Source of the DNA: PALSA-1353 sp050012375
GTDB taxonomy: Bacteria; Planctomycetota; Phycisphaerae; Tepidisphaerales; Tepidisphaeraceae
Direction of reading: 5' to 3'
DNA: 64,000 bases
Assembly (NCBI GenBank): GCA_050012375.1
Contig: JBEKHH010000025.1
Location: forward strand, 1-64,000
The position numbers and the translations under genes were made by a program. Every line of letters begins with the position of its first letter. Positions within the stretch are counted from its first letter, which is position 1. The notes under the pieces are model-generated. The model saw only the letters and a list, made by a program, of their open reading frames with translations, did not search any database and was not told the DNA's origin. Positions 42,991-51,776 of the stretch are shown piece by piece.

Positions 42991-45900
42991 TCATCCCAGT
43001 TTTGCCAATTCCGCTTCCGCTTCCGCCAACTGGTCCTTCGTCTGCTTCACCAAATGCGCCGGGGCCTTGGAAATATACGCCTGGCTTGCAAGGCGTCCAT
43101 TAAGTGTCTGGATTTGCCGACTGAGTTCGTCTTTCCTCTTGGCGATTCGCTGCTTTTCGGCGTCCTGATCCTGGAGGCTTTCGACGAAGATATCGCATCC
43201 CGCGGCCGAGGCACGCGCCGAGCCTGAAGCCGGCGCGACAGCCGCCGAAACCACCGTCAGGCGGCAGAGGGCCAAAAGCTCGATCATCTTGCGATTCGAT
43301 TCAATTTGCCGAGCCGTTTCGCCCTCGGCGACGATCGACACATCGACGGTCTTTTTCAGATCCACCTTGAAGTCGGTCCGCAGCTTCCGGATGGCGGTGA
43401 TGATTTCCTGAATTTTGGCAAACTGTGATTCAACTGAATCGTCGGTTTTTCCGGCCCCGGGCCAGGCGGCTTTGATCAATCGCTTGGCGGCGGGGCAATC
43501 GATCCATCCGGGCAAGCCGCGATTCTGGCGCACTTCATTCAACCGCCACCAAATCGTTTCGGTGATGAACGGAATCATCGGATGGAGCAGCCGCAGCGCC
43601 GCGTCAAAAACCGCGGCCAAAACATTGGCCGTCCGCCCGGCCGTCGCGGGGGCTTTCAGCGCCGGCTTGGACACCTCCACGTACCAGGCACAGAAATCAT
43701 CCCAGAAAAAGTCGTAACAGATCTTGGCATACTGGTCGAACCGGTACGACGCCAGGGCATTGTTGGCCTCACCGATCGTCCGGTTGAATCGAGAAACGAT
43801 CCAGCGGTCGGCCAGCGACCATTTCGTCTCGTCCACATCTTCCGGGGCGATGTTGGCCAGATTGGCGATCACGACGAAATTGCTGACGTTCCAAATCTTG
43901 TTGCAGAAGTTGCGGCCGATGTCGAATCGATCCGAAGTATTCCGGCCCTTTGCGTCCTTCTTCACCGGCAGGCGCACGTCCTGCGTTTCGGTGGCCATGT
44001 GCGTGAGGGTGAACCGCAAGGCGTCGGCCCCGTGCGTGTCGATGACATCGACGGGATCGACGCCGTTGCCCTTGGATTTGCTCATCCGCTCGCCGTGCCC
44101 GTCGAGGATCGTCGTGTGAACGCAGACGTGCTTGAAAGGGATGCCGAATTCCTTATCGCGCGCGGTCTCATCTTGTCCCCTCGCCCGGTGCTCCGGGAGA
44201 GGGCTAGGGTGAGGGTCTTCAATTGTGCCCTCACCCCGACCCTCTCCCGGAGTACCGGGAGAGGGGGTGAAGGAATGGCCCATGTTGTACATCCCGGTCA
44301 TGACCATGCGCGCGACCCAGAGGGTGATGATTTCGCGCGAAGTCACTAAGACGCTGGTCGGATACCACTTTTGCAAATCGGGAGTTTTGTCGGGCCAACC
44401 AAGCGTGCTGTGCGGCCAGAGGGCGCTGGAGAACCACGTGTCGAGAACATCGGGGTCTTGTCCCTCAATGAATCGAATGAATTTGTCCAGCTTTTCCGCG
44501 GCTGCTTTTGCCAAATTCGATGGGAATGATGCTCTTCGGGCCTTCTGACCCGACAGACCGTGAATGTATTGTTGAAAGCTTATGAATAAATTAATCGCAG
44601 ATTCGGCAATTTCGTCTCGTAGCGATAGGTGAAAATGTGTCGTTCCTAGTTTTTGATTTCGAGAAAATGATACCGCGATCTTTGCGTCGACTTGCATGGC
44701 GGTGGCGAATTCTTGGACAGCGTCCGCAAACTCTTTTTCGAAGACTGCCATACGCTGTTCGGTCGTGGCTAGCGGATGATTGAGATCGTATGTGGTTTCG
44801 CCTGACCACACCGGAATCCGATGCCCCCACCAAAGCTGCCGGCTGATCGGCCAATCGCGCTTTTCGCCGAGCCAGCTCAAATACTGTTGCGCGTGGCGTT
44901 CCGGAAAGAATTTGATGATGCCATCGCGCACCACCTGTAGCGCCGGCTCGGCCAGCGGGGCCATCTTCACGAACCATTGATCGCTCAGATACGGCTCAAT
45001 CGGCGTCTTGCTCCGATCGCTGTGCCCCACCTGCGTTTCGTACGGCTCTTCCTTTTCCAATAGTCCCAGGGCGACAAGATCCTCGACGACTTTCTTTCTC
45101 GCTGCGTCGCGCTTCATGCCCGCGTATTTCCCGCCGTTTTGGTTGATCGTCGCGTCGGGGTTGAGGATATTCAGGATTTCGATCGTGCCCTGTTGCCGCT
45201 GCCAGACGGCGTAGTCATTCGGATCGTGAGCCGGCGTCACCTTCACCACGCCGCTTCCGAATTTCGGATCGACGAGAATGTCATCCGTGATGATCGGAAT
45301 TTTCCGGCCGGTCAGGGGCAATTCGACGCTCATTCCGATGGCCCAGTTCCAGCGCGAATCTTCCGAATGCACGGCCACGGCCGTGTCGCCGAGCATTGTT
45401 TCCGGGCGCGTGGTGGCTACGACCACGTATTTGTCCGTGCCGACGATTGGATACCGAACGTGCCACAAGCTCGTCTTCACCGTCTCGTGATAAATCTCAT
45501 CATCCGAGACGGACGTTTGCAGATGCACGTCCCAATTTACGAGCCGCTTGCCGCGATAGATGAGGCCGTCCTTGAAGAGCTTGAAGAACGTCTCGCGCAC
45601 GGCCCGGGCGCACTGCTCATCCAGGGTGAATCGCGCGCGGTCCCAATCGCAGGAGCAGCCCATTCTTTTGATCTGTTCGAGAATTCGGTCGCCGAATTGT
45701 TTTTTCCAATCCCAGATTCGCTGGACGAGCGCTTCGCGTCCGAGGTCGTGGCGGGTTTTGTTTTCTTTTTCCTTGAGTTGCTTTTCGACCACGGCCTGCG
45801 TGGCGATGCCGGCATGATCGATCCCCGGCACCCAAACCGTGTTGAATCCGCGCATGCGATGAGTACGGATGAGAATATCCTGAAGCGTGTTGTTGATGGC

Positions 45901-46068
45901 GTGCCCCAGGTGCAGGGCGCCGGTGACATTCGGCGGCGGGATCACGATGCAGTACGGCTCGCCCGGCGCAGCGGGATCGGCTGCGAAACATCGCTCTTCG
46001 AGCCAGACGCGATTGGCCTCGGCTTCGACCGAGGCCGGATCATAGGTCCTGGAAATTTCGCCGCTCAT
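42991..46068 (-). CDS. valS: Valyl-tRNA synthetase
   Basis: 1025 residues, longer than the usual 880-950 because of two insertions. It charges tRNA-Val and edits mischarged threonine. HIGH signature: NVTGALHLGHAINN (about residues 48-61). The editing domain (about 190-350) includes TTRPETMLGDTAV. RQLWWGHRIPVW and DVLDTWFSSALWP mark the catalytic core, the KMSKS signature is ERMSKSKGNGVDP (about 660-672), then come the anticodon-binding domain and a C-terminal coiled coil ending AEAELAKLG. Insertion one (about 436-512) replaces the short segment between WGHRIPVW and DTWFSSALWP with a lower-GC stretch. Insertion two (about 601-631, PSPGTPGEGRGEG...PSPLPEH) is a palindromic DNA repeat kept in frame. 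All catalytic motifs are intact, so it is likely functional. Confidence 0.95.
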   Translation of the reverse strand: MSGEISRTYDPASVEAEANRVWLEERCFAADPAAPGEPYCIVIPPPNVTGALHLGHAINNTLQDILIRTHRMRGFNTVWVPGIDHAGIATQAVVEKQLKEKENKTRHDLGREALVQRIWDWKKQFGDRILEQIKRMGCSCDWDRARFTLDEQCARAVRETFFKLFKDGLIYRGKRLVNWDVHLQTSVSDDEIYHETVKTSLWHVRYPIVGTDKYVVVATTRPETMLGDTAVAVHSEDSRWNWAIGMSVELPLTGRKIPIITDDILVDPKFGSGVVKVTPAHDPNDYAVWQRQQGTIEILNILNPDATINQNGGKYAGMKRDAARKKVVEDLVALGLLEKEEPYETQVGHSDRSKTPIEPYLSDQWFVKMAPLAEPALQVVRDGIIKFFPERHAQQYLSWLGEKRDWPISRQLWWGHRIPVWSGETTYDLNHPLATTEQRMAVFEKEFADAVQEFATAMQVDAKIAVSFSRNQKLGTTHFHLSLRDEIAESAINLFISFQQYIHGLSGQKARRASFPSNLAKAAAEKLDKFIRFIEGQDPDVLDTWFSSALWPHSTLGWPDKTPDLQKWYPTSVLVTSREIITLWVARMVMTGMYNMGHSFTPSPGTPGEGRGEGTIEDPHPSPLPEHRARGQDETARDKEFGIPFKHVCVHTTILDGHGERMSKSKGNGVDPVDVIDTHGADALRFTLTHMATETQDVRLPVKKDAKGRNTSDRFDIGRNFCNKIWNVSNFVVIANLANIAPEDVDETKWSLADRWIVSRFNRTIGEANNALASYRFDQYAKICYDFFWDDFCAWYVEVSKPALKAPATAGRTANVLAAVFDAALRLLHPMIPFITETIWWRLNEVRQNRGLPGWIDCPAAKRLIKAAWPGAGKTDDSVESQFAKIQEIITAIRKLRTDFKVDLKKTVDVSIVAEGETARQIESNRKMIELLALCRLTVVSAAVAPASGSARASAAGCDIFVESLQDQDAEKQRIAKRKDELSRQIQTLNGRLASQAYISKAPAHLVKQTKDQLAEAEAELAKLG
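44177..44266. repeat. In-frame palindromic repeat inside valS
   Basis: Arms of 39 bases (44177-44215 and 44228-44266) are inverted copies with five mismatches by hand count and a 12-base centre. Each arm contains the nested palindrome CCCGG-CTCCGGGAGAGGG type. It is translated without a stop into a Pro/Gly/Glu-rich loop. Confidence 0.9.
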
Positions 46069-46088
46069 AGCAGCGAAGATAGTAAGAT

Positions 46089-46132
46089 GTCATTTGTCAT
46101 TTGTCATTTGCAAGTGACAAGCGACGAATGAC
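46089..46132. repeat. GTCATTT heptamer inverted array upstream of valS
   Basis: Three perfect GTCATTT units (46089-46109) face AAGTGAC, AAGCGAC and GAATGAC (46111-46132). The outer GATGTCATT/AATGACATC is a perfect inverted repeat. It lies between valS and the DHH gene. Confidence 0.8.
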
Positions 46133-46141
46133 ATCTTCCCG

Positions 46142-47320
46142 CTATTCCGGTTTGGGCACCAAACGCTTGCCCTGGGACTGCTTGATGTGTAGCGCCCGCA
46201 GATATCTTCTGCGGAGAAGGGTTCGCTTGCGCTCGATCTCGGCGGGGGTATTGTTCTCCAGCACGATGAACCCCCCCGCCTTGGTGCGGTGGCCGCCGCC
46301 TTCGCCGTCGCCGCGCAGGAGCCGGCGGATCATGTCCGCCGCCGATAGTTTGCTGTTGCTCGTTCGCAGGCTGATCACCAGCCGATTCTCATAGACCGCC
46401 GTCACCAGCGCCCAGACGACGGGCTCGAATCTCAGCAGGAAATCGGCGATCATCGCGGGCTTCTCGGGTGAGTCGATCGTATCCAGATGCGACAGGATCG
46501 CGCTGTCGTAATACATCGCGTTGGATAGCCCGCTGAAATAGCAAAGGTAATAACTCTGCGGCAGATCCACGTAACGCATCTGGTACAGCTTGCGCGTATC
46601 AGCCAGCAGCGTCAGGCTGGACAGGGCGATGTTGTCCAATTCCCCCGGCTGTCCCGCGGCCCCGGCGAGGTCGGATTCGATGGCGTAGAGCAGAGAGGCC
46701 GCCAAGTCCGGCGAAATCCCCTGCTCGACCTCCATGTAATAGCTGAAGATGATCGAACTGGTTGCGCCGACCTTCGGCCGAATATCGATGAACGGACATT
46801 TGGGCTTGCGGCGCGTGCGATGGTGATCGATCACCGCCAGCGGGGTGACTCCCTCCGGCAGCGGGCTGTACGTGACGCCCGGCGTAACGTCGGTGAGAAT
46901 AATGGCATCGAATTGGCCGAGCGCGGCATCGTCCCAGGCCGCGAGCTTGAGGTTCGTCTTGCGAACGAATGTCTCGTTCACGCCGCCGGTTATTTCGCCC
47001 TTGACGGACATGGTGATCGATGCATTGGGGAGTTGGGTCTCGAGGAGGAGGCAGAGGGCCCATCCGCTGGCGAGGGCGTCGGGATCGGGATAGCGGTGCG
47101 TGGTGACGAGGATGTTGCGCTTGCCCTGCAGAAAGCGCAGGAGCCTGCGGAATCGCGGCCTGCCGCGCGCCTGCCGCGCCGCCGCCTGGGCCGACCCCGA
47201 AACCGTTTCCACGCAGGATTCCACGAATGCGGTCATGGCCTTTTGATCCGAAACAGTTGCCGGGGCCGCGGCCGAACCGGCCGCCGACATCTTCGAATCG
47301 GCGTTGGAAATACCAGACAT
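46142..47320 (-). CDS. DHH-family phosphoesterase (NrnA-like)
   Basis: 392 residues from ATG 47320, chosen because GGAGG lies five bases upstream; the frame is open 22 codons further. The DHH domain has THRYPDPDALASG (metal-binding D-x-D-A), the family signature DHHRTRRKPK, and a metal aspartate region AIESDLAG. The C-terminal DHHA1 domain binds nucleic acid through GGGHRTKAGG. Relatives degrade nano-RNAs, cyclic dinucleotide products (pApA, pGpG) or pAp. With a GGDEF protein in the window a role in clearing pGpG is conceivable, but this is inference. The first 60 residues are a low-complexity extension. It is alone, upstream of valS. Confidence 0.92.
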   Translation of the reverse strand: MSGISNADSKMSAAGSAAAPATVSDQKAMTAFVESCVETVSGSAQAAARQARGRPRFRRLLRFLQGKRNILVTTHRYPDPDALASGWALCLLLETQLPNASITMSVKGEITGGVNETFVRKTNLKLAAWDDAALGQFDAIILTDVTPGVTYSPLPEGVTPLAVIDHHRTRRKPKCPFIDIRPKVGATSSIIFSYYMEVEQGISPDLAASLLYAIESDLAGAAGQPGELDNIALSSLTLLADTRKLYQMRYVDLPQSYYLCYFSGLSNAMYYDSAILSHLDTIDSPEKPAMIADFLLRFEPVVWALVTAVYENRLVISLRTSNSKLSAADMIRRLLRGDGEGGGHRTKAGGFIVLENNTPAEIERKRTLLRRRYLRALHIKQSQGKRLVPKPE

Positions 47321-47830
47321 AACCGCCGCCTCCGCTGGTCTGATAATAATAGGTGAACTTGGGGGTTGCGAGTCGCCCGCCGGCATTTATCCCCAATAAC
47401 CCCGGGTGCGCGATTGAATCGGCTTGGGGGCGGATGGATGAACCGGAGGATGATCGGTTATCGTCTCGCCCGGCCGCACGGATTCAGCGTGTGTTGCAGG
47501 GTCAGTCGGTTGAGCACGTGATGAAACCAGAACTTCCGGCGTGGTGCGAGCCTGGCGCAGAGAATTCAAGATTCACCGCCCGATGAGGGGAAAAACCCGA
47601 AAGTGCGAAACCAGAATGACTGAGACGGTCTTCGCTTCGGGCTTTGGTCATTCGGGCTTGATTCGTCCCCGGCGCGCCGGGACCTTCGGCATTCTGGTTT
47701 CGCACTTTCGGGTTTTCTGCGCGTTTCTGAAGAACACCCTTCGCCTTCGGCGGCATCAACGCCGCCATGGTGTGTGGCAAAGTTTGGTGATATGCTGTCG
47801 GAGAATAATTAATCGGGAAATGTTGGCGCC
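47321..47830. other. Divergent spacer before the biosynthetic locus
   Basis: No gene is supported. It contains the perfect 27-bp inverted repeat element (47592-47716). A GC hairpin (GGCGGC...GCCGCC at about 47749-47766) and a possible weak promoter (TTGGTG with TAATTA, about 47785-47812) precede the first radical SAM gene. I saw no cobalamin riboswitch core. Confidence 0.45.
47592..47716. repeat. MITE-like element with perfect 27-bp inverted repeats
   Basis: Arm 47592-47618 (AAAACCCGAAAGTGCGAAAC then CAGAATG) and arm 47690-47716 are exact reverse complements over 27 bases, with 71 bases between. The centre contains a GGCGCGCC-type palindrome and no open frame. No transposase is nearby and no target duplication was obvious. 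Confidence 0.9.
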
Positions 47831-49282
47831 ATGAAAGTCCTTCTGGTTCGGCCCCCAATCATGCTGGCGGTGGCGCGGCGGCTTAAGCCGTTCCTGCACC
47901 TGGAGCCTCTGGCGCTGGAGATCGTCGCCGGTGGGATTCCCCTCCAGCATGAGACGCGCATCCTGGACCTGGCGTCGGAGAATCGGCCTGATGCCGCGTT
48001 CCGGCGAACACTTCGCACGTTCAGGCCGGAGGTGATTGGCTTCACGGCCTATTCCAATCAGGCGGGGTCTGCCAAGCGTCTTGCGGCGCAAGCCAAGTCG
48101 GTCTTGCCGGGAGTGTTTGTGCTGATCGGTGGAACCCATGCCACCGTTTCGGCCGGCGATCTGCGCCTGCCGGGCGTGATCGATTTGGTGGTGCGCGGGG
48201 AAGGCGGCACGGTGATGCGCGATCTCATGGCGCTGCTGGAGCGGAAGGCGCCGGTGCCCGCCTCGCCGGCACTGCTTCCGACCCATTCGCCGCGTTTCGA
48301 CGAACTGGCGGCGCTGCCGCCCCCGGAATTGCCCCCTTTCGAGCAGGTTCCCCGGGCACGCCGGACACTGGTCCAACACTACCGCTATCACTGCATCTGG
48401 CCCGGCGAGCCGGGGCGGAAACTGCCTGAAATGTTCCCGCGCACCGCCACAGCGCGCAGCAGCGTCGGCTGTCCCCACCGCTGCTCGTTCTGCCTCGTGC
48501 CGTATTTGGCTCGCGGCAAGTACGTGCGCCGCACTCCCCAAGACATTGTCAGTGAAATCGCCGGCATCCGCGAGGACCACATCTACTTCGTCGATGATGA
48601 AATGTTCATCGACGCCGGGCGCGCCGAGCAGATCGCCTGGCTTCTTATCGACGGCAACGTCCGAAAGCACTACATCAGTTGGGCACGCGCCGACACCATC
48701 GCCAAACATCCCGAACTATTCAAACTGTGGCGGCAGGCGGGGCTCTCGCTGGTTTATGTCGGCCTGGAGTCGATGGAGCCGGAAACCCTGCTGGATTACA
48801 ACAAAGGCTTCAGCCCGGAGGTGAACCGGCAGGCGATCCGAATTCTGCGTGATCTGCACATCGGCTTGCACGCGTCGCTGATCATCCATCCGGACTTCAC
48901 CGATGAGGATTTTGTCAAGGTCCGCCGCACCGTCGAATCGCTCGGCCCGGCGGAAGTGTCCTTCACGGTCATGTCCCCTCTCCCGGGCACCGAACTGTGG
49001 GACGAGCACCACGCCAACTTCATCTGTCCCGATCCCTACGCCTTTTACGACTGCATGCACACCCTCGTACCCACCAAGCTGCCGCTCAAGCAGTTCTACA
49101 CCAATCTGGCGATCCTGTGGGCTTTGGGGGCGCGCGATAACCCTTGGCGGCGGAACAAGGTCAAAGTGTCTCTCCGCGATCTGCTGCGTTACCTTCTTCA
49201 GGGCATGCGCTACGGCTGGAGCGTGCGCAACATCTACAAGGACTACGCGCACCTGCCGGCGGCCCAAGCGTCCGGCTCGTGA
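47831..49282 (+). CDS. B12-binding-domain radical SAM protein 1
   Basis: 483 residues. An N-terminal cobalamin-binding-like Rossmann domain (1-145; VIGFTAYSNQAGSAKRLAAQ, VLIGGTHATVSAGD) precedes a radical SAM barrel with the cluster motif C214-x3-C218-x2-C221 (GCPHRCSFC). FVDDEMFIDAGRAEQIAWLL and YVGLESMEPETLLDYNKGFS follow, as in class B methylases and C-C bond-forming relatives such as BchE, HpnP-like and Mag-type enzymes. It should cleave S-adenosylmethionine and act on an unactivated carbon. As first gene of the plus-strand cluster it is followed by an acyltransferase and two more radical SAM genes, which points to acyl-chain modification. Confidence 0.92.
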   Translation: MKVLLVRPPIMLAVARRLKPFLHLEPLALEIVAGGIPLQHETRILDLASENRPDAAFRRTLRTFRPEVIGFTAYSNQAGSAKRLAAQAKSVLPGVFVLIGGTHATVSAGDLRLPGVIDLVVRGEGGTVMRDLMALLERKAPVPASPALLPTHSPRFDELAALPPPELPPFEQVPRARRTLVQHYRYHCIWPGEPGRKLPEMFPRTATARSSVGCPHRCSFCLVPYLARGKYVRRTPQDIVSEIAGIREDHIYFVDDEMFIDAGRAEQIAWLLIDGNVRKHYISWARADTIAKHPELFKLWRQAGLSLVYVGLESMEPETLLDYNKGFSPEVNRQAIRILRDLHIGLHASLIIHPDFTDEDFVKVRRTVESLGPAEVSFTVMSPLPGTELWDEHHANFICPDPYAFYDCMHTLVPTKLPLKQFYTNLAILWALGARDNPWRRNKVKVSLRDLLRYLLQGMRYGWSVRNIYKDYAHLPAAQASGS

Positions 49283-49420
49283 AGCCCGCAACCGCATACG
49301 ATGCCACGAGGGTCCTCGCCAACACGGTTCAACCCGCTGCCGCGGTGGAGCCTTGCCGCATCATTGTGCGACCAATGAGCGGCTTGCTTGTCGGCCACTT
49401 GTCGGATACGCATCGCAGAT

Positions 49421-50389
49421 ATGCCCCAGGCAAATCCCAGCCCATTGTCGGGGCGGCCGTTATCCTCCTCGGAGCCGGCCGGGCCTGCCGTCGCTGAATG
49501 GTCCGAAAGAGGCGTCGGACAGAATTGGCAGCATCGCTTCTTCCACGGGTTGATCCGGCTTCTAGGCAAGCGGCCGGCATACCAGATGGCGTACATCGTC
49601 ACGTTCGGATACGTCCTGTTTTATCCGGGCGTCCGGCGGCGCGCTCGCTTCTACCTGGAGCACCGATTCCCCGAGCGCCACGGCCTGATTCGTCGATTCC
49701 TTGACACCTATCGGTTGCTACGCAACTTTGCCCGGACGCTGGTGGACATGGCCGCGCTCGGCATCCTGGGGCGGCGCTCGTTGATCGCCACCAGCCCCGA
49801 TCGCGCCCGCCTTTTGTCGCTGGGCGAGGGAAACAGGGGATTCGTTTTGCTCAACGCGCACGTCGGGAGTTGGCAGTTGGGACTCGTGGCATTGGAGGAA
49901 TTCCGCAGGTCCGTCTCACTGGTGATGGTTCCCGATCCCAAGTTGCAGACCCTGCTGGGCACTACCGCTGTCAAGACCATCGATCCGCGCACGGGCCTCC
50001 AAGGAGTTCTGGAGATGACCCAGGCGCTGCTACAGGGCGAAATTGTCGGGTTGATGGGCGACAGGACCTTCGGCGACGAGCAGAACACCGTAAATGTTCA
50101 GTTCCTCGGCGGCCAGGTCGCGTTGCCTGTGTCCTCCTACCGCCTGGCCTCGGCGGCGGGCGTCCCGGTCGCCGTTCTTATGACCGCCAAAACCGGCTAC
50201 CGTTCTTACGACGTGCGGCTGATGAGAGTGATCGAGGTAACGCCGGGACTTGGCCGGGACGCGCGGAATTACGCCGTCTACGCCCGGCAGTTCGCCGAGG
50301 TCTTGGAAGAGTTCGTGGCGCAATATCCTTGGCAGTTCTACAACTTCTACGATCTGTGGGCGCCTGCCGCCGAACGGGGCGTAACCTAA
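49421..50389 (+). CDS. LpxL-like lysophospholipid acyltransferase family protein
   Basis: About 322 residues from ATG 49421 (MPQANPS); an ATG at 49388 is also open. The family pattern is clear: RLLRNFARTLVDMAALG, then FVLLNAHVGSWQLGLVAL containing the catalytic histidine, SLVMVPDPKLQTLLG, GEIVGLMGDRTFGDEQNTVNVQFLGGQVALP and the end FYNFYDLWAP. LpxL-type enzymes transfer acyl chains from acyl carrier protein to lipid A; planctomycete homologues often act on other lipids. The usual HxxxxE/D motif reads H-V-G-S-W-Q here, with Gln in place of the acid. A hydrophobic segment near 50-75 suggests membrane association. Its neighbours include two acyl carrier proteins, its probable donors. Confidence 0.87.
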   Translation: MPQANPSPLSGRPLSSSEPAGPAVAEWSERGVGQNWQHRFFHGLIRLLGKRPAYQMAYIVTFGYVLFYPGVRRRARFYLEHRFPERHGLIRRFLDTYRLLRNFARTLVDMAALGILGRRSLIATSPDRARLLSLGEGNRGFVLLNAHVGSWQLGLVALEEFRRSVSLVMVPDPKLQTLLGTTAVKTIDPRTGLQGVLEMTQALLQGEIVGLMGDRTFGDEQNTVNVQFLGGQVALPVSSYRLASAAGVPVAVLMTAKTGYRSYDVRLMRVIEVTPGLGRDARNYAVYARQFAEVLEEFVAQYPWQFYNFYDLWAPAAERGVT

Positions 50390-50510
50390 AACGGAATTTA
50401 GGGGAGCGAGGTTACGCCGGGATTACCTCGAGCATGGCCGATTGATTGGTCCGGCGAATCTCTTTGACTATACTCTGCCAACTGGCGCATTGGCGGAGTT
50501 GGTGATTGAG

Positions 50511-51776
50511 ATGAAATTACGGTTGATCTATCCGCGCTGGCCCAAGCTTCGCAACCAGCCGGAATTCCACCTGCCCCCGCATGGTCCCGTGGTCTTTGCC
50601 GCGACGCTGCCGCCTTACGTTCACATCGAGTTCTTTGATGAAAACGTTCAGGAAGTCGATTTTTCCGATAGCTGTGATCTGGTTTGCATCTCATGCATGT
50701 TGACCTGTCAGATGCCGCGCGGCTACGCGATCGCGGACCGCTTCCGGGAGATGGGCAAGAAAGTTATTTTCGGAGGCATCGGGACTTCGCTGCACCCCCA
50801 GGAGACGCAACAGCACGCGGACAGCGTTTTCCTCGGCGAAACCGAGGGGCGCATGGAGGCGGTTTTGCGCGACTTCGAGCGGGGAGACCTCAAACCCGTC
50901 TACGATTTTCAGCATGACTTCCCGGACATGCGGCTGATCGGGCCGGCGCGGCGGGACATCCTGGCGCGCCAGCTTTACAATTTCCGCGGCGTGCAGATGG
51001 TCGATCTGATGCACGCGTCGCGTGGATGCCGGTTCCACTGCTTTCCGTGCTGCGCGTCGTTTTTGGGCGGGTGCAGTTTGCGGCCGCGCCCCATCGATCA
51101 GGTGGTCCAGGAAGTGGCGGCGATCGACAACAACCGGCTGTTTTTCGTGGATAATTCCTTCGCTCAGAATGACCAGTGGCAGAAGGACCTGTTTCGGGCG
51201 CTGATGCCGCTGAAAAAGAAATGGATTTCACATCCGATCAAGGACAACCCCGAAATCCTGGACCTGGCCGCCGCCGCGGGATGCTGGTACGTCTACCAGG
51301 CCATCATCAACACCTCCGACGTCATCGCGCAGCGGATCAAGCGGCTGAAGGAGCGCGGCATCGGTGTGGAAGGCACGATCCTGCTGGGCACCGACGAACA
51401 TGACGAGGACGCGATCCGGCGGCTGGTCGATTTCCTGCTGGACCTGGACTTGGACCTGGCCGAGTTCACCGTCATGACCCCCTTCCCGCAAACACCGATC
51501 CGGGCCGAATTGGAGAAGCAGGGACGCATCCTGCACAATGACTGGTGTCGTTACACCTGCGATGAAACGGTGTTCAGGCCGGCGAAGATGAGCGTCGACA
51601 AGCTCAACGAACTGCATCAGTATGCTTGGGATACCTTTTACGCCGACTGCAGCGTCGAAGTGCGCATGGCCCAACTGTACGTCAAGGTGATCGAGAAAGA
51701 AAAAGCCGACGGCACCTACAGGCGAATGACCCTGAACCGGCGGAAATGGAACCGGACAACGGATCAAGCAAATTGA
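50511..51776 (+). CDS. B12-binding-domain radical SAM protein 2
   Basis: 421 residues from ATG 50511 (MKLRLIYPRWP), preferred over the longer frame because it gives the normal start of the cobalamin-binding domain. That domain (1-135) includes LVCISCMLTCQMPRGYAIAD and KVIFGGIGTSLHP. The radical SAM motif is C173-x3-C177-x2-C180 (RGCRFHCFPCC). FVDNSFAQNDQWQKDLFRALMP and EGTILLGTDEHDEDAIRRLV follow, and LAEFTVMTPFPQTP ends the barrel. Extra cysteines beside the motif (CCASFLGGC) may bind a second metal site. Function is probably methylation or another modification of an acyl intermediate. The next gene overlaps it by 31 bases. Confidence 0.92.
   Translation: MKLRLIYPRWPKLRNQPEFHLPPHGPVVFAATLPPYVHIEFFDENVQEVDFSDSCDLVCISCMLTCQMPRGYAIADRFREMGKKVIFGGIGTSLHPQETQQHADSVFLGETEGRMEAVLRDFERGDLKPVYDFQHDFPDMRLIGPARRDILARQLYNFRGVQMVDLMHASRGCRFHCFPCCASFLGGCSLRPRPIDQVVQEVAAIDNNRLFFVDNSFAQNDQWQKDLFRALMPLKKKWISHPIKDNPEILDLAAAAGCWYVYQAIINTSDVIAQRIKRLKERGIGVEGTILLGTDEHDEDAIRRLVDFLLDLDLDLAEFTVMTPFPQTPIRAELEKQGRILHNDWCRYTCDETVFRPAKMSVDKLNELHQYAWDTFYADCSVEVRMAQLYVKVIEKEKADGTYRRMTLNRRKWNRTTDQAN

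Noticed and set aside
43582..46131. Plus-strand open frames across valS.
   Set aside because: They are shadows of a confidently identified essential gene and show no domain.
41675..46132. CRISPR-like arrays of short repeats.
   Set aside because: The units are contiguous 7-mers without spacers, occur in inverted halves, and no cas genes are near.
47717..47830. Cobalamin riboswitch before the B12 radical SAM genes.
   Set aside because: Neither the B12-box core nor the expected 150-200-base leader is visible; only a short GC hairpin is there.
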